The notes under the pieces: model-generated
The model's input: only the letters and a program-made list of their open reading frames with translations
Told to the model about the DNA's origin: nothing
Databases searched by the model: none
Shown here: one piece after another, positions 43,624 through 52,023 of the stretch
Position numbering within the stretch: position 1 is the first letter of the stretch
How the letters are laid out: each line of letters opens with the position of its first letter
Program-made: the position numbers and the translations under genes
Assembly: GCF_041051975.1 (NCBI RefSeq)
Contig: NZ_CP163435.1
Span: 6,241,001 to 6,305,000, forward strand
Direction: 5' to 3'
DNA: 64,000 nt
Source of the DNA: Streptomyces sp. R21
GTDB taxonomy: Bacteria; Actinomycetota; Actinomycetes; Streptomycetales; Streptomycetaceae

Positions 43624-45593
43624 TTCTTACGTCCCCCAAAGGCGATCTGCATCGTCTGGTCCATCGGCTGATCCGTCGGCTCGTCAGTGCCTGCGCCGCC
43701 CCCGCTCGCGGCGGCCCAACTGGGCTTGTGCTGCGGGGTGTGCGGCGCGTGCTGCTCCTGCTGCGGCCCCGAGGCCTGCACGGGAACCTGCACGGTGTCG
43801 GGCGCCGCGGGCTTCTTCCTCGCCTGGCGCAGCGACCACTGCCAGGCGAAGATCGGCGACGCGGTGATCAGCAGCGCGACCGACGCCCAGGTGAGCATCG
43901 CCGGGTGGGCGTGCCCGTAGGCGAACGAGGCGGACATGGAGGCGCCGAAGACGAAGATGAAGAACAGATGGATCCGGAAGGTCCCGAACAGGGTGTCCGG
44001 GCTCGCCGAGTCGCCCTTGGGCGTCACGACGAACTTGCTCTTGCGGCGCAGCACGGCGTCCATCAGCGAGCGGGCGTAGATCGGCGCGGAGAGGGCCGAC
44101 ATCACCATGCCCGCCACACCGCCCGAACCCTCCGGCTCGTGCGGCGAGACGTTGTGGCGGCGGTTCCAGATGTACAGGCCGATCTGGAGCGCCGACGCGT
44201 TGCCGTAGAGCATCAGCCAGACCGTCGGGTCGATGTTCACGCCGGATGCGCCGAGGCCCAGGAACAGGGCGCAACTCAGCGCCGCGAGGATCCAGTTGAG
44301 GGCGGACATCGGGTAGAAGATGATCATCATGGTGTAGTTGAAGAGCTTGCCCGGAGGCATGGAGTAGAAGCCCTTCCAGTACTGCTTGATGATCGTCTCG
44401 TACGTGCCCCGCGACCAGCGCAGCTGCTGGGTGAAGAAGTCCGTCCAGGCGTTGGGCCCCTCACCGACGGCGAGCACGTCCGGCGTGTAGATCGACTTCC
44501 AGCGCCTGCCGGTGGCCGGGTTCTTGGCGCGGTGCATCTCGAAGCCGGTCGCCATGTCCTCGGTGATCGAGTCGTACAGGCCGCCGATCTGCTTCAGTGC
44601 CTTGATGCGTACGGCGTTCGAGGTACCCACGAACATCGGGGAGCCGTAGAAGTTTCCGGCTCGCTGGATGAGGGCGTGGAAGAGGAACTGCTGGGACTCG
44701 GCGGCCTTGGTGATGGGGTTGTCGTAGTTGCCGTAGACCTGCGGGCCGATGACGAAGCCGACGTCCGGGTCGCGGAAGAAGCCGAGCATCCGCTCCAGGT
44801 AGTTGGGCAGCGGGACGTGGTCGGTGTCGACCGAGGCGAAGTAGTCGTACTCGTCGCCGTGCGCCTCCAGCCAGGCGTTGTAGTTGCCGTGCTTGGTCTT
44901 GGCGCGGTGCGGGCCCTTGGCCTGGTTCCACTTCGCGACGCCCTTGCGGGAGAAGTGGTGCACGCCGAGGCGCTCGCAGACCGCCTTCACCTCGGGGTCG
45001 TCGCCCTCGTCGAGCAGCCAGATGTGCAGAAGGCCCCGATGGCGGATCCTGACGGCCGCCTCCAGGGTCTTCGTCACCATGGCGAGGGGCTCCTTGCCGG
45101 GCACGAATGAGGTGAGGAAGGCGACTCTGGTGCCGGTCTCGGGCACCACCGGGACCGGGTCGCGGGCGACCAGCGTGGCGTGCGCGTTCGACAGCACGTT
45201 CATGCAGCGGAAGAACTCGATCAGACCGATCGAGACCAGCATCACGATGTCGAGTGCCGGAAGGAAGTCGTAGGCCGGGTAGTCGCGTTCGGTCCAGTGC
45301 TCCGGCTGGAGCAGCCAGCCGAGCAGGATCAGCGAGAGCAGTGGGGCGGCGCCCAGCATCAGCGCGGCACGTATGCGGTGCGGCTCCTGCGAAAGGAGCG
45401 AGCGGTACTGGACCTTGTAGGGCTTGGCCGGGTCAGGCTGCGTGAGGGGTCCCGCCAGCCGGCTGTAGTGCTCGTAGTCGTATCTCGGCAGTGATTTCTT
45501 GATTCTGCGGAACCCGCCGGTCCGGTGCGATGGCACCCTCAGCTGAGTCGTCTCGGACGGGTCGAAGTTCTCCCGGGCGCCCGTCGGCGTCAT
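43620..45593 (-). CDS. cslA: Cellulose synthase-like glycosyltransferase
   Basis: A 657-residue GT2 membrane glycosyltransferase. TM segments flank a cytosolic domain with the D,D,D,QxxRW signature: DEGDDPEVK, SVDTDHVPL, SITEDMATG and QQLRWSRGTYE. It synthesises a beta-linked glycan at the apex, acting with GlxA and the GH6 lipoprotein. The last 80 residues are Pro/Gln-rich and disordered. ATG at 45593 follows a GGGGGGAT sequence. It is the first gene of the leftward cslA-glxA operon. Confidence 0.93.
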   Translation of the reverse strand: MTPTGARENFDPSETTQLRVPSHRTGGFRRIKKSLPRYDYEHYSRLAGPLTQPDPAKPYKVQYRSLLSQEPHRIRAALMLGAAPLLSLILLGWLLQPEHWTERDYPAYDFLPALDIVMLVSIGLIEFFRCMNVLSNAHATLVARDPVPVVPETGTRVAFLTSFVPGKEPLAMVTKTLEAAVRIRHRGLLHIWLLDEGDDPEVKAVCERLGVHHFSRKGVAKWNQAKGPHRAKTKHGNYNAWLEAHGDEYDYFASVDTDHVPLPNYLERMLGFFRDPDVGFVIGPQVYGNYDNPITKAAESQQFLFHALIQRAGNFYGSPMFVGTSNAVRIKALKQIGGLYDSITEDMATGFEMHRAKNPATGRRWKSIYTPDVLAVGEGPNAWTDFFTQQLRWSRGTYETIIKQYWKGFYSMPPGKLFNYTMMIIFYPMSALNWILAALSCALFLGLGASGVNIDPTVWLMLYGNASALQIGLYIWNRRHNVSPHEPEGSGGVAGMVMSALSAPIYARSLMDAVLRRKSKFVVTPKGDSASPDTLFGTFRIHLFFIFVFGASMSASFAYGHAHPAMLTWASVALLITASPIFAWQWSLRQARKKPAAPDTVQVPVQASGPQQEQHAPHTPQHKPSWAAASGGGAGTDEPTDQPMDQTMQIAFGGRKK

Positions 45594-45967
45594 GAGTCAT
45601 CCCCCCGCACGCACAGGTGCGTGTTCGTCGGTCTTCCGTCCGCTCGGGTCCCCCTCGACCTTCACGGACGCATCAGTGGCAGGTGAGCATCACCACGTCA
45701 TCCACACTGTGGAGACACAGAAACGCGACCTTCCGGTTGCATGATGCCCCCCTCGGCATCCATTCATGGACGGGGTCCCATCCCCATCGCAGTGGCAACC
45801 GGCCGAGCCCCCAACTGTCGTGTACCGACAGTCCCTTGAAGCCCAGGGTTCTACGCCGTTCATCATGATCGCAAGATGCGAAACGCGGTGTTAACCGGTC
45901 ATACGCGCTCTTTGGGACAGCTGTGCGAATCTGGGGAGGATGGGACGAAGGCGGGGCGCCGGTACGG
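45594..45967. other. Region upstream of cslA
   Basis: About 375 bp with no gene. It includes an 11-bp palindrome CCACACTGTGG (45702-45712), 109 bp upstream of cslA, as the only clear symmetric site. It must contain the cslA-glxA promoter. Confidence 0.4.
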
Positions 45968-46003
45968 CGAAGAGGCCCCCCGCTGCTGCGAGAGGCCTCT
46001 TCG
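45968..46003 (-). terminator. Hairpin downstream of tRNA-Lys 1
   Basis: CGAAGAGGCC (45968-45977) pairs with GGCCTCTTCG (45994-46003), six bases 3' of the tRNA. No T-tract; probably an actinobacterial-type terminator. Confidence 0.6.
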
Positions 46004-46008
46004 GTCGG

Positions 46009-46082
46009 TGCGCCGCCAGGGACTCGAACCCCGGACCCGCTGATTAAGAGTCAGCTGCTCTAACCAACTGAGCTAGCGGCGC
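46009..46082 (-). tRNA. tRNA-Lys (CTT)
   Basis: A 74-nt cloverleaf on the minus strand with acceptor GCGCCGC/GCGGCGC, D-arm AGCTCAGTTGGTTAGAGC, anticodon loop reading CTCTTAA (anticodon CTT) and T-arm GGGTTCGAGTCCC. CCA is not encoded. The sequence is identical to the tRNA at 54005-54078. Confidence 0.97.
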
Positions 46083-46277
46083 GCGCTGACTCGAGAACTC
46101 TACCCGACGGGAGAGGGTGCTCCCGACCGTGGACCCGGTACGGACTCCGCCCGGACCCCGGTCGTGGCGGCCCCGTACATCATTCGGACCGTCAACATGC
46201 GACACCGGAGGACAGTTGAGAAACTGACGACTGTGCAGAAGCGCGGATATTTCCACCTGGAGTGTGAGGGGAATCGC

Positions 46278-47612
46278 ATGGCGGCTCCGGTATTCGAGGA
46301 ATTCGATCCCGCGAGCGACTGCGAATGCCCCGGATGTGTTCACTGGCGGCGCGTGATGCCGCATTCCCCGCTGTCCGGTCCGGTCGGCCATCCGGCGGCG
46401 CGCAAGGCCCTGGTGCTGGCCGCGGCGGCGGGCACCGTGCTCGGCGCGGGCCAGGCGATGCCGGCGGTCGCCGCCGCCCACGGACCCGTCCACCCGGGCA
46501 TCCCCGCAGGTGACGAGCCCGGCACCCCGCAGGGCAGCAAGGCTCCGCTGCACGGGCCCGCCGGCAAGCCCGCGACGGCCGGCAAACCCGCGGCCCCGGT
46601 CAAGGCGCCCGCGACCACCCGGGCGGAGATCATCAACCGGGCCAAGACCTGGATCGCCGCCCAGGTGCCGTACAGCATGAGTGCCTACTGGTCCGACGGG
46701 TACCGGCAGGACTGCTCGGGCTTTGTCTCCATGGCCTGGAACCTGCCCGGAAACGAATGGACGGGCAGCCTCGACAAGTTCGGCGAGCGCATTTCCCGGG
46801 ACCAGCTCCAGCCCGGCGACATTCTCCTCTTCCACAATCCCTCGGACCCCGAGAAAGGCTCGCACGTCGTCATTTTCGGCGGCTGGACGGACTACACGCA
46901 CACCTATTACGTCGCCTACGAGGAGACCCGCCCGCACGCCCGCAGGCAGGCCACTCCTTATGCCTACTGGAGCTACTCCGACCGCTATGTGGCGTACCGC
47001 TACAAGGGCCTCGCCGAGGGCACCGGCGGCTCGGCCCCCTCCGGCACCCCGGCGACCACCCACTTCCCCGGGGCGGTCTACTTCGGGCCCGGCGCGAACA
47101 ACGCGTACGTCACCCAGCTGGGCCGTCTCCTCGTCGACCGGGGAGCGCGCCGCTTCTACACCCAGGGCCCCGGGCCGCGCTGGGGCGACGCCGACCGGCG
47201 GGCCACGCAGGCCTTCCAGCAGGCGCAGGGCTGGACCGGAGCGGACGCGGACGGGCTGCCGGGTGCGCAGACCTGGGCGTTGCTGATGGCGAAGCAGGGC
47301 CGGGACATCCCGCCGACCGGAACACCCGGCAGCCCCGGACCGAAGGGGTCGCCCGCCCCCTCCTCGCACGGGGTGCCCGGCTATCCGGGGCGCGGGATGT
47401 TCCGGCCCGGCGCGACCAACGCCTACGTCACCAAGCTCGGGAAGCAACTGGTCAAGAAGGGGTTCGGCAAGTACTACACGACGGGTCCGGGGCCGCGTTG
47501 GGGCGAGGCGGACCGGCGCAACGTCGAGGCGTTCCAGCGCGCCCAGGGCTGGCGCGGCGGCGCGGCGGACGGCTACCCGGGGCCGGAGACCTGGCGGCGG
47601 CTGTTCGCCTAG
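46278..47612 (+). CDS. Secreted NlpC/P60 peptidase with two peptidoglycan-binding repeats
   Basis: A 444-residue exported protein. The N terminus has a short Cys pair (CECPGC) and a hydrophobic stretch (ARKALVLAAAAGTVLGAG). An NlpC/P60-type domain follows a Pro/Ala linker: the catalytic Cys is in RQDCSGFVSMAWNL and the His in GSHVVIFGGW. Two near-identical C-terminal repeats end it (GANNAYVTQLGRLLVDRG... and GATNAYVTKLGKQLVKKG...), each with GPGPRWG and a DG(L/Y)PG peptidoglycan-binding signature. It probably cleaves peptidoglycan stem peptides at the cell surface. ATG at 46278 with GAGGGG upstream. It sits in the neighbourhood that accompanies cslA-glxA in Streptomyces. Confidence 0.82.
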   Translation: MAAPVFEEFDPASDCECPGCVHWRRVMPHSPLSGPVGHPAARKALVLAAAAGTVLGAGQAMPAVAAAHGPVHPGIPAGDEPGTPQGSKAPLHGPAGKPATAGKPAAPVKAPATTRAEIINRAKTWIAAQVPYSMSAYWSDGYRQDCSGFVSMAWNLPGNEWTGSLDKFGERISRDQLQPGDILLFHNPSDPEKGSHVVIFGGWTDYTHTYYVAYEETRPHARRQATPYAYWSYSDRYVAYRYKGLAEGTGGSAPSGTPATTHFPGAVYFGPGANNAYVTQLGRLLVDRGARRFYTQGPGPRWGDADRRATQAFQQAQGWTGADADGLPGAQTWALLMAKQGRDIPPTGTPGSPGPKGSPAPSSHGVPGYPGRGMFRPGATNAYVTKLGKQLVKKGFGKYYTTGPGPRWGEADRRNVEAFQRAQGWRGGAADGYPGPETWRRLFA

Positions 47613-47733
47613 CCGGGCGGACGCCGCTTCGCTTCTCGGAGAAGCACGGTCTCGAATCAGCACGGCTTCTCAAAGCGGTACGGCTTTACCGGTCACATCA
47701 CTGACGCATCTGGCGCGGAGGCTGGAGGCACGT

Positions 47734-48870
47734 ATGAGTACGACGACTTCACACAGCCCGGAGTCCGAAGGGGCACCGGAGGCCGGCGGTACGCGGCCGG
47801 CCCGGCTCATCCACAACGAGGCGACCACCGAGATCCCCGTCCACCTGCTCTTCCGCGACGACCCCGAGCCGGTCTCGGTGCCGCTCGCGCCCGCCGTGGT
47901 GGGCCGCCGCCGCGGCACCGGCGAGCAGCCGCGCGTAGCCCGGCGGCCCGCCCCGGCGCGTCCGGCGCCGGAGGTCGACCCGGAACTCGTCGAGCGACCC
48001 GCACGGGTGCTGCCCGGAGGGGCGGGTGTGCTGGCCGGGGCCTGCGGGGTGGCCGGATGTGTACTCACCTCCTGGTGGGCCGGCGCGGTACCGGCACCGG
48101 CACTCGATGCACTCGGACTGCCCTGGTCGGCCGGGGCCGGGTTCGGACCGGCGCAGTGGGCCGCGTACGCGGGCGCGGGGGCGCTCGGACTGTTCGGTTT
48201 CGGCGGTCTCGCCCGGGGCCGGACCGGGCGGGCCTGGGTGCTCGGCCTGTTCGGCCGCTACCGCGGCACGGTCCGGCGCACCGGTCTGCTGTGGGTCAAC
48301 CCGCTGGTGCTGCGCCGCCGCGTCGACGTACGGCTGCGGCACTGGCGCAGCGAGCCGCTGCCCGCGGTCGACGCGAGCGGGGTCGCGCTGCGTGTGGTCG
48401 CGCTCGTGGTCTGGCGGGTCAAGGACACGGCGCGGGCCACGCTCGGCATCGAGGACCACGAGTCGTATCTGCGCGAGTGCGTGGAGGCGGCGCTCTCGCG
48501 GGTGCCGGTGGAGGGGATCGCCGCCAAGGGCGGCGGTGCCGTGCCGCCGCGCCCGGACGCCGTCGGTGATGCGCTGACCCGTCTGGTGGCGGAGGACACG
48601 GCGCCGGTGGGCGTCGAGGTGTTCTCGGTGCAGCCGGTCCGGATCGAGTACGCCCCCGAGGTCGCGGCCGTCATGCACCGGCGCCGCATCGCCGCGCTGG
48701 ACGCGCAGAACCGCGCCACCGCGCTCACCTCGGTCGTCGACTCGGTCGAGGACACGGTGACCCGGCTGACCATGCGCGGCCTCGTCGAACTCGACGACTA
48801 CGAGCGCAAGGCGCTGGTGAAGGACCTGACGGTGGCGTTCTGCGCGGGGCGGGGGGATGCCGCCCCGTGA
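47734..48870 (+). CDS. SPFH/Band-7 membrane protein
   Basis: A 378-residue protein. After a disordered first 90 residues come two hydrophobic segments (VLAGACGVAGCVLTSWWAG and AAYAGAGALGLFGFGGL), then an SPFH domain: YRGTVRRTGLLWVNPLVLRR, LRHWRSEPLPAVDASGVALR, VVWRVKDTARATLGIEDHE, ending with a coiled stretch (MHRRRIAALDAQNRATALTS). Likely a flotillin-like membrane organiser. It lies between the NlpC/P60 and LPMO genes. Confidence 0.85.
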   Translation: MSTTTSHSPESEGAPEAGGTRPARLIHNEATTEIPVHLLFRDDPEPVSVPLAPAVVGRRRGTGEQPRVARRPAPARPAPEVDPELVERPARVLPGGAGVLAGACGVAGCVLTSWWAGAVPAPALDALGLPWSAGAGFGPAQWAAYAGAGALGLFGFGGLARGRTGRAWVLGLFGRYRGTVRRTGLLWVNPLVLRRRVDVRLRHWRSEPLPAVDASGVALRVVALVVWRVKDTARATLGIEDHESYLRECVEAALSRVPVEGIAAKGGGAVPPRPDAVGDALTRLVAEDTAPVGVEVFSVQPVRIEYAPEVAAVMHRRRIAALDAQNRATALTSVVDSVEDTVTRLTMRGLVELDDYERKALVKDLTVAFCAGRGDAAP

Positions 48871-48925
48871 TTGGTATGGACATGCCTTTGATATGGACAC
48901 AGTCAATTCGCGGTAATAATCTGGG

Positions 48926-48941
48926 ACTTGGTCTAGACCTG
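48926..48941 (+). promoter_or_regulatory. DasR-like responsive element (dre)
   Basis: ACTTGGTCTAGACCTG contains the palindrome GGTCTAGACC, matching the core of the DasR dre consensus (ACTGGTCTAGACCAGT) and the TGGTC-AGACC repeats of chitinase promoters. It lies 74 bp upstream of the LPMO start. Suggests control by GlcNAc through DasR. Confidence 0.7.
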
Positions 48942-49014
48942 AACCATCGGCTCCACGCATCGCGATGCGCACGCACGGCTCACGGAACTCCCCACGTTCT
49001 CCAGGAGCGGCAGC

Positions 49015-49644
49015 ATGCGCAAAAAACCCGGTATACACAGAAAGACCAAGTTCTACGCGGCCGTCGTCGGGCTCACCACCGCCGGAGCCTTCGTGCTCTC
49101 CACCGGCGGCGCCAACGCGCACGGCTACACCGACCAGCCCCTCAGCCGACAGAAGATGTGCGCCGCGAACGGAGGCTCCGTCGCCAACTGCGGCGACATC
49201 CAGTGGGAGCCGCAGAGCGTCGAGGGCCCGAAGGGCTTCCCGGCGGCCGGTCCGAACGACGGACAGATCTGTTCCGCGAACCACACCAACTTCGGCCAGC
49301 TCGACCAGCCGAAGACACCCGCGGGCACGGCCTGGCCGACGACCAGGGTGAGCGGAGGGCAGAGCTACACCTTCCGCTGGCAGTTCACCGCCATGCACGC
49401 CACGACCGACTTCAAGTACTACGTCACGAAGTCGGGCTGGAACCAGAACCACGCGCTGACCAGGGCGGACCTGAACACCACTCCGTTCCTGACCGTCCCG
49501 TACGGCGGCCAGCGCCCGCCGTCCACGCTCACCCACACCGGCACCCTGCCCTCGGGGCTGAGCGGGCACCACATCATCCTCGGGGTGTGGACGATCGCGG
49601 ACACGGCGAACGCGTTCTACTCGTGCGCGGACGTCACGTTCTGA
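49015..49644 (+). CDS. lpmP: AA10 lytic polysaccharide monooxygenase
   Basis: A 209-residue copper enzyme that oxidatively cleaves chitin or related glycan. The signal peptide ends at GGANA, leaving His as first residue (HGYTDQPLSRQKMC), and the second histidine-brace His is in WQFTAMHATTD. Also visible: CGDIQWEPQSVEGPKGFP, TADTANAFY-type C-terminal Tyr/Phe region (IADTANAFYSCADVTF). A single AA10 domain without a binding module. In Streptomyces an LPMO beside the csl locus is tied to the hyphal glycan. A DasR-like box upstream also fits chitin response. Confidence 0.92.
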   Translation: MRKKPGIHRKTKFYAAVVGLTTAGAFVLSTGGANAHGYTDQPLSRQKMCAANGGSVANCGDIQWEPQSVEGPKGFPAAGPNDGQICSANHTNFGQLDQPKTPAGTAWPTTRVSGGQSYTFRWQFTAMHATTDFKYYVTKSGWNQNHALTRADLNTTPFLTVPYGGQRPPSTLTHTGTLPSGLSGHHIILGVWTIADTANAFYSCADVTF

Positions 49645-49770
49645 GCCGCGTTCTCAGGAACGTTCTGAGCCTCTCTTGAGGAGCGGATCCCCTCTGATCA
49701 GGTACGTTCCACGCACGTCGCCACGACCAGGCGACGTGCGTGGAGCTGTACGGAACACCGGGGGACCGTC

Positions 49771-50256
49771 ATGGAAGTCTTTTTCTACATCGTGCCCACG
49801 CTCATGATCGCGGGCGTGCTCTTCGCCGCGAGCCGGCTGTTCAAGCGCGCCCGGCGCATCAGGAGCGCCTGGAACAGCGGGCTCACCGCGGAGGCGCGCT
49901 GTCTGCGGACCTACACCACGACCAGCGGCGGCGGTGGCGACACCTCGGTGAGCACGACACTGCACCACGTCTACGAGTTCACGACGCGCGAGGGCCGCAC
50001 CGTCCGCTTCGAGGAGGAGAACGGACCGGGGACGATCCTGGAGGGCGACATCGTGACGGCGTACTACGTCGCGGAGCGCCCCGAGGAGGCCACGGCGCAC
50101 ACTCCCGGCCCCGGGAAGCTCTGGAGCGGCATGGGGTGCTTCGTGGTGATGGGCGGCGTGGTCATCGCCTTCTGCGTCGTGTTCATGGTCGCGGCCCACG
50201 AGATCTTCGCGTCGACCGCCGGCATGATGGACGACCCGGGCGACATGATGCCGTAG
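49771..50256 (+). CDS. DUF3592-type membrane protein
   Basis: A 161-residue protein with an N-terminal TM helix (FYIVPTLMIAGVLFAASRLF), a beta-domain (VSTTLHHVYEFTTREGRTVRFEEENGPG in two parts) and a C-terminal helix (GCFVVMGGVVIAFCVVFMVA). Same architecture as the protein at 17502 but not closely similar. ATG at 49771 follows GGGGGACCGTC. Function unknown. Confidence 0.72.
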   Translation: MEVFFYIVPTLMIAGVLFAASRLFKRARRIRSAWNSGLTAEARCLRTYTTTSGGGGDTSVSTTLHHVYEFTTREGRTVRFEEENGPGTILEGDIVTAYYVAERPEEATAHTPGPGKLWSGMGCFVVMGGVVIAFCVVFMVAAHEIFASTAGMMDDPGDMMP

Positions 50257-50267
50257 CCCTCCACATC

Positions 50268-50280
50268 TGACGGACCGTCA
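50268..50280. promoter_or_regulatory. 13-bp palindrome upstream of the acyl-CoA synthetase
   Basis: TGACGGACCGTCA is a perfect palindrome except for its centre. It lies 16 bp before the start codon. Sites of this type recur before Streptomyces acyl-CoA genes and are likely TetR-family operators. Confidence 0.5.
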
Positions 50281-50296
50281 ACTAACGTGCGCCCCC

Positions 50297-51952
50297 ATGG
50301 AGTCCAAGAGGCGCACCGTCGCGGAGCTCGTCACGGAACGGTGGGGCGACCACCGCCCCGGGCTGTGGTGCGAGGGGCGGATCCTCACCCACCACCAGGT
50401 GGCGGCGAGCGCCGCGGCCCGGGCGGCGTTGCTGGGGGACCTGCTGCCGCCCGGCGCCGAGCCGCACGTCGGTGTCCTGCTCGACAACACCCCCGAATAC
50501 CCGATGTGGTTGGGCGCGGCCTCCCTCGCCGGTGCCGCCGTCGCCGGGATCAACCCGACCCGGCGGGGCCCGGAACTGGCCCGCGACATCCTGCACACCG
50601 AGTGCCGCGTACTGATCACCGAACGGGCCCACCTGCCCCTCCTCGGCGGACTCGAACTGCCGGGTGTACGCGTCCTGGTGACCGACACGGACTCCTACGC
50701 CGACCTGCTCGCGCCGTACGAGGGCACGAAACCGGACGCGTCCGGCGCGACCCCGGACGACCGGCTCCTGCTCCTCTTCACCTCCGGCTCGACCGGTGCG
50801 CCCAAGGCCGCGATCTGCACCCAGGGCCGGCTGGCCGCCGCCGGGCAGTCCCTGGTCGACCACTTCGGCATACGGCCCGGCGACACCCACTACATCTGCA
50901 TGCCGATGTTCCACGGCAACGCGGTGATCGCCGACTGGGCGCCCGCGCTCGCGGCCGGCGCGGGCATCGCGCTGCGGCGCCGCTTCTCCGCCTCGGGCTT
51001 CCTCGCCGACGTACGCGCCTGCGGGGCCACCTACTTCACCTACGTCGGCCGTGCCGTGCAGTACATCCTGGCCACGCCCGCCCGCCCCGACGACCGCGAC
51101 AACCCGCTGCGGCTGGGCTTCGGCACCGAGGCGGGCGTGGTGGACGCGGGGGCCTTCGAGCGCCGCTTCGGTGTACGGCTGGTCGAGGGCTACGGCTCCT
51201 CGGAGGGCGGCGCCGCCATCCAGCGGACGCCCGACACCCCGCCGGGAGCGGTCGGCCGGGCGGCACCCCGCGACGACCTCGCGGTGGTCGACCCGGGCAC
51301 CCGCGCCGAATGCCCGCCGGCCGCCTTCACCGACGACGGACGACTGCTCAACGGGTCCGAGGCGATAGGGGAGTTGGTCAACCGCGGCCCCAACCCCTTC
51401 GAGGGCTACTGGCGCAACCCCGCCGCGGAAGCCGCCCGCAAGCGCGACAACTGGTACTGGACCGGCGACCTCTTCTACCGGGACACCGCCGGATTCCTCT
51501 ACTTCGCGGGCCGCACGGACGACCGGCTGCGCGTCGACAGCGAGAACCTCGCCGCCGCGATGATCGAGAACATCCTCGCCCGCTACGAGGAAGCCGCCGC
51601 CGTGGCCGTCTACGCCGTACCCGACCCGGTCGCGGGCGACCAGGTGATGGCCACCCTGTCCCTGCACTCGGGAACCTTCGATCCCCTCGCCTTCGCCGAA
51701 TTCCTTCTCGAACAGCCCGACTTGGGCACCAAGATGGCCCCGCGGTTCGTGCGCATCGTGAAGCACATGCCCGTCACCGCCACCAACAAGATCCACCGGG
51801 TGGCGCTGCGCCGCGAGGGCTTCCGCTGCCCGGAGCCGGTGTGGTGGCGGCCACCGGGGGAGGCCGCGTACCGCCCGCTGCGGGAGGCGGACGTCGCCGA
51901 CCTGCTCGGCCAGTACCGGGACCGGGGACGCGAGGAACTGCTGACGAGGTAG
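50297..51952 (+). CDS. Acyl-CoA synthetase (AMP-forming)
   Basis: A 551-residue ANL-superfamily adenylating enzyme. P-loop LLLLFTSGSTGAPKAAI (about 155-171), A5-like VEGYGSSEGGAAI, A7 region WYWTGDLFYRD with GRTDDRLRVDSENLAA, and the C-terminal TATNKIHRVALRREGF with the catalytic Lys. Resembles FadD17-type long-chain or steroid-side-chain acyl-CoA ligases; substrate uncertain. Confidence 0.88.
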   Translation: MESKRRTVAELVTERWGDHRPGLWCEGRILTHHQVAASAAARAALLGDLLPPGAEPHVGVLLDNTPEYPMWLGAASLAGAAVAGINPTRRGPELARDILHTECRVLITERAHLPLLGGLELPGVRVLVTDTDSYADLLAPYEGTKPDASGATPDDRLLLLFTSGSTGAPKAAICTQGRLAAAGQSLVDHFGIRPGDTHYICMPMFHGNAVIADWAPALAAGAGIALRRRFSASGFLADVRACGATYFTYVGRAVQYILATPARPDDRDNPLRLGFGTEAGVVDAGAFERRFGVRLVEGYGSSEGGAAIQRTPDTPPGAVGRAAPRDDLAVVDPGTRAECPPAAFTDDGRLLNGSEAIGELVNRGPNPFEGYWRNPAAEAARKRDNWYWTGDLFYRDTAGFLYFAGRTDDRLRVDSENLAAAMIENILARYEEAAAVAVYAVPDPVAGDQVMATLSLHSGTFDPLAFAEFLLEQPDLGTKMAPRFVRIVKHMPVTATNKIHRVALRREGFRCPEPVWWRPPGEAAYRPLREADVADLLGQYRDRGREELLTR

Positions 51953-52023
51953 GGCTGGGCCCACCCCCGCAACACCCCCTGCTCGTATGGTCCGTGCGGT
52001 CGGGTGCCGCCTACCGTGAGCCC

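Noticed and set aside
41857..43671. 604-codon rightward frame opposite glxA
   Set aside because: GlxA catalytic residues are all in the leftward frame; the antisense product is compositionally biased.
47749..49572. 607-codon leftward frame opposite the SPFH and LPMO genes
   Set aside because: Antisense to two well-supported genes and spans their promoter with the DasR-like box.
50287..52023. 5' part of a 985-codon frame that continues into the histidine kinase
   Set aside because: This part is out of frame with the real acyl-CoA synthetase; only the section from ATG 52024 is the kinase.
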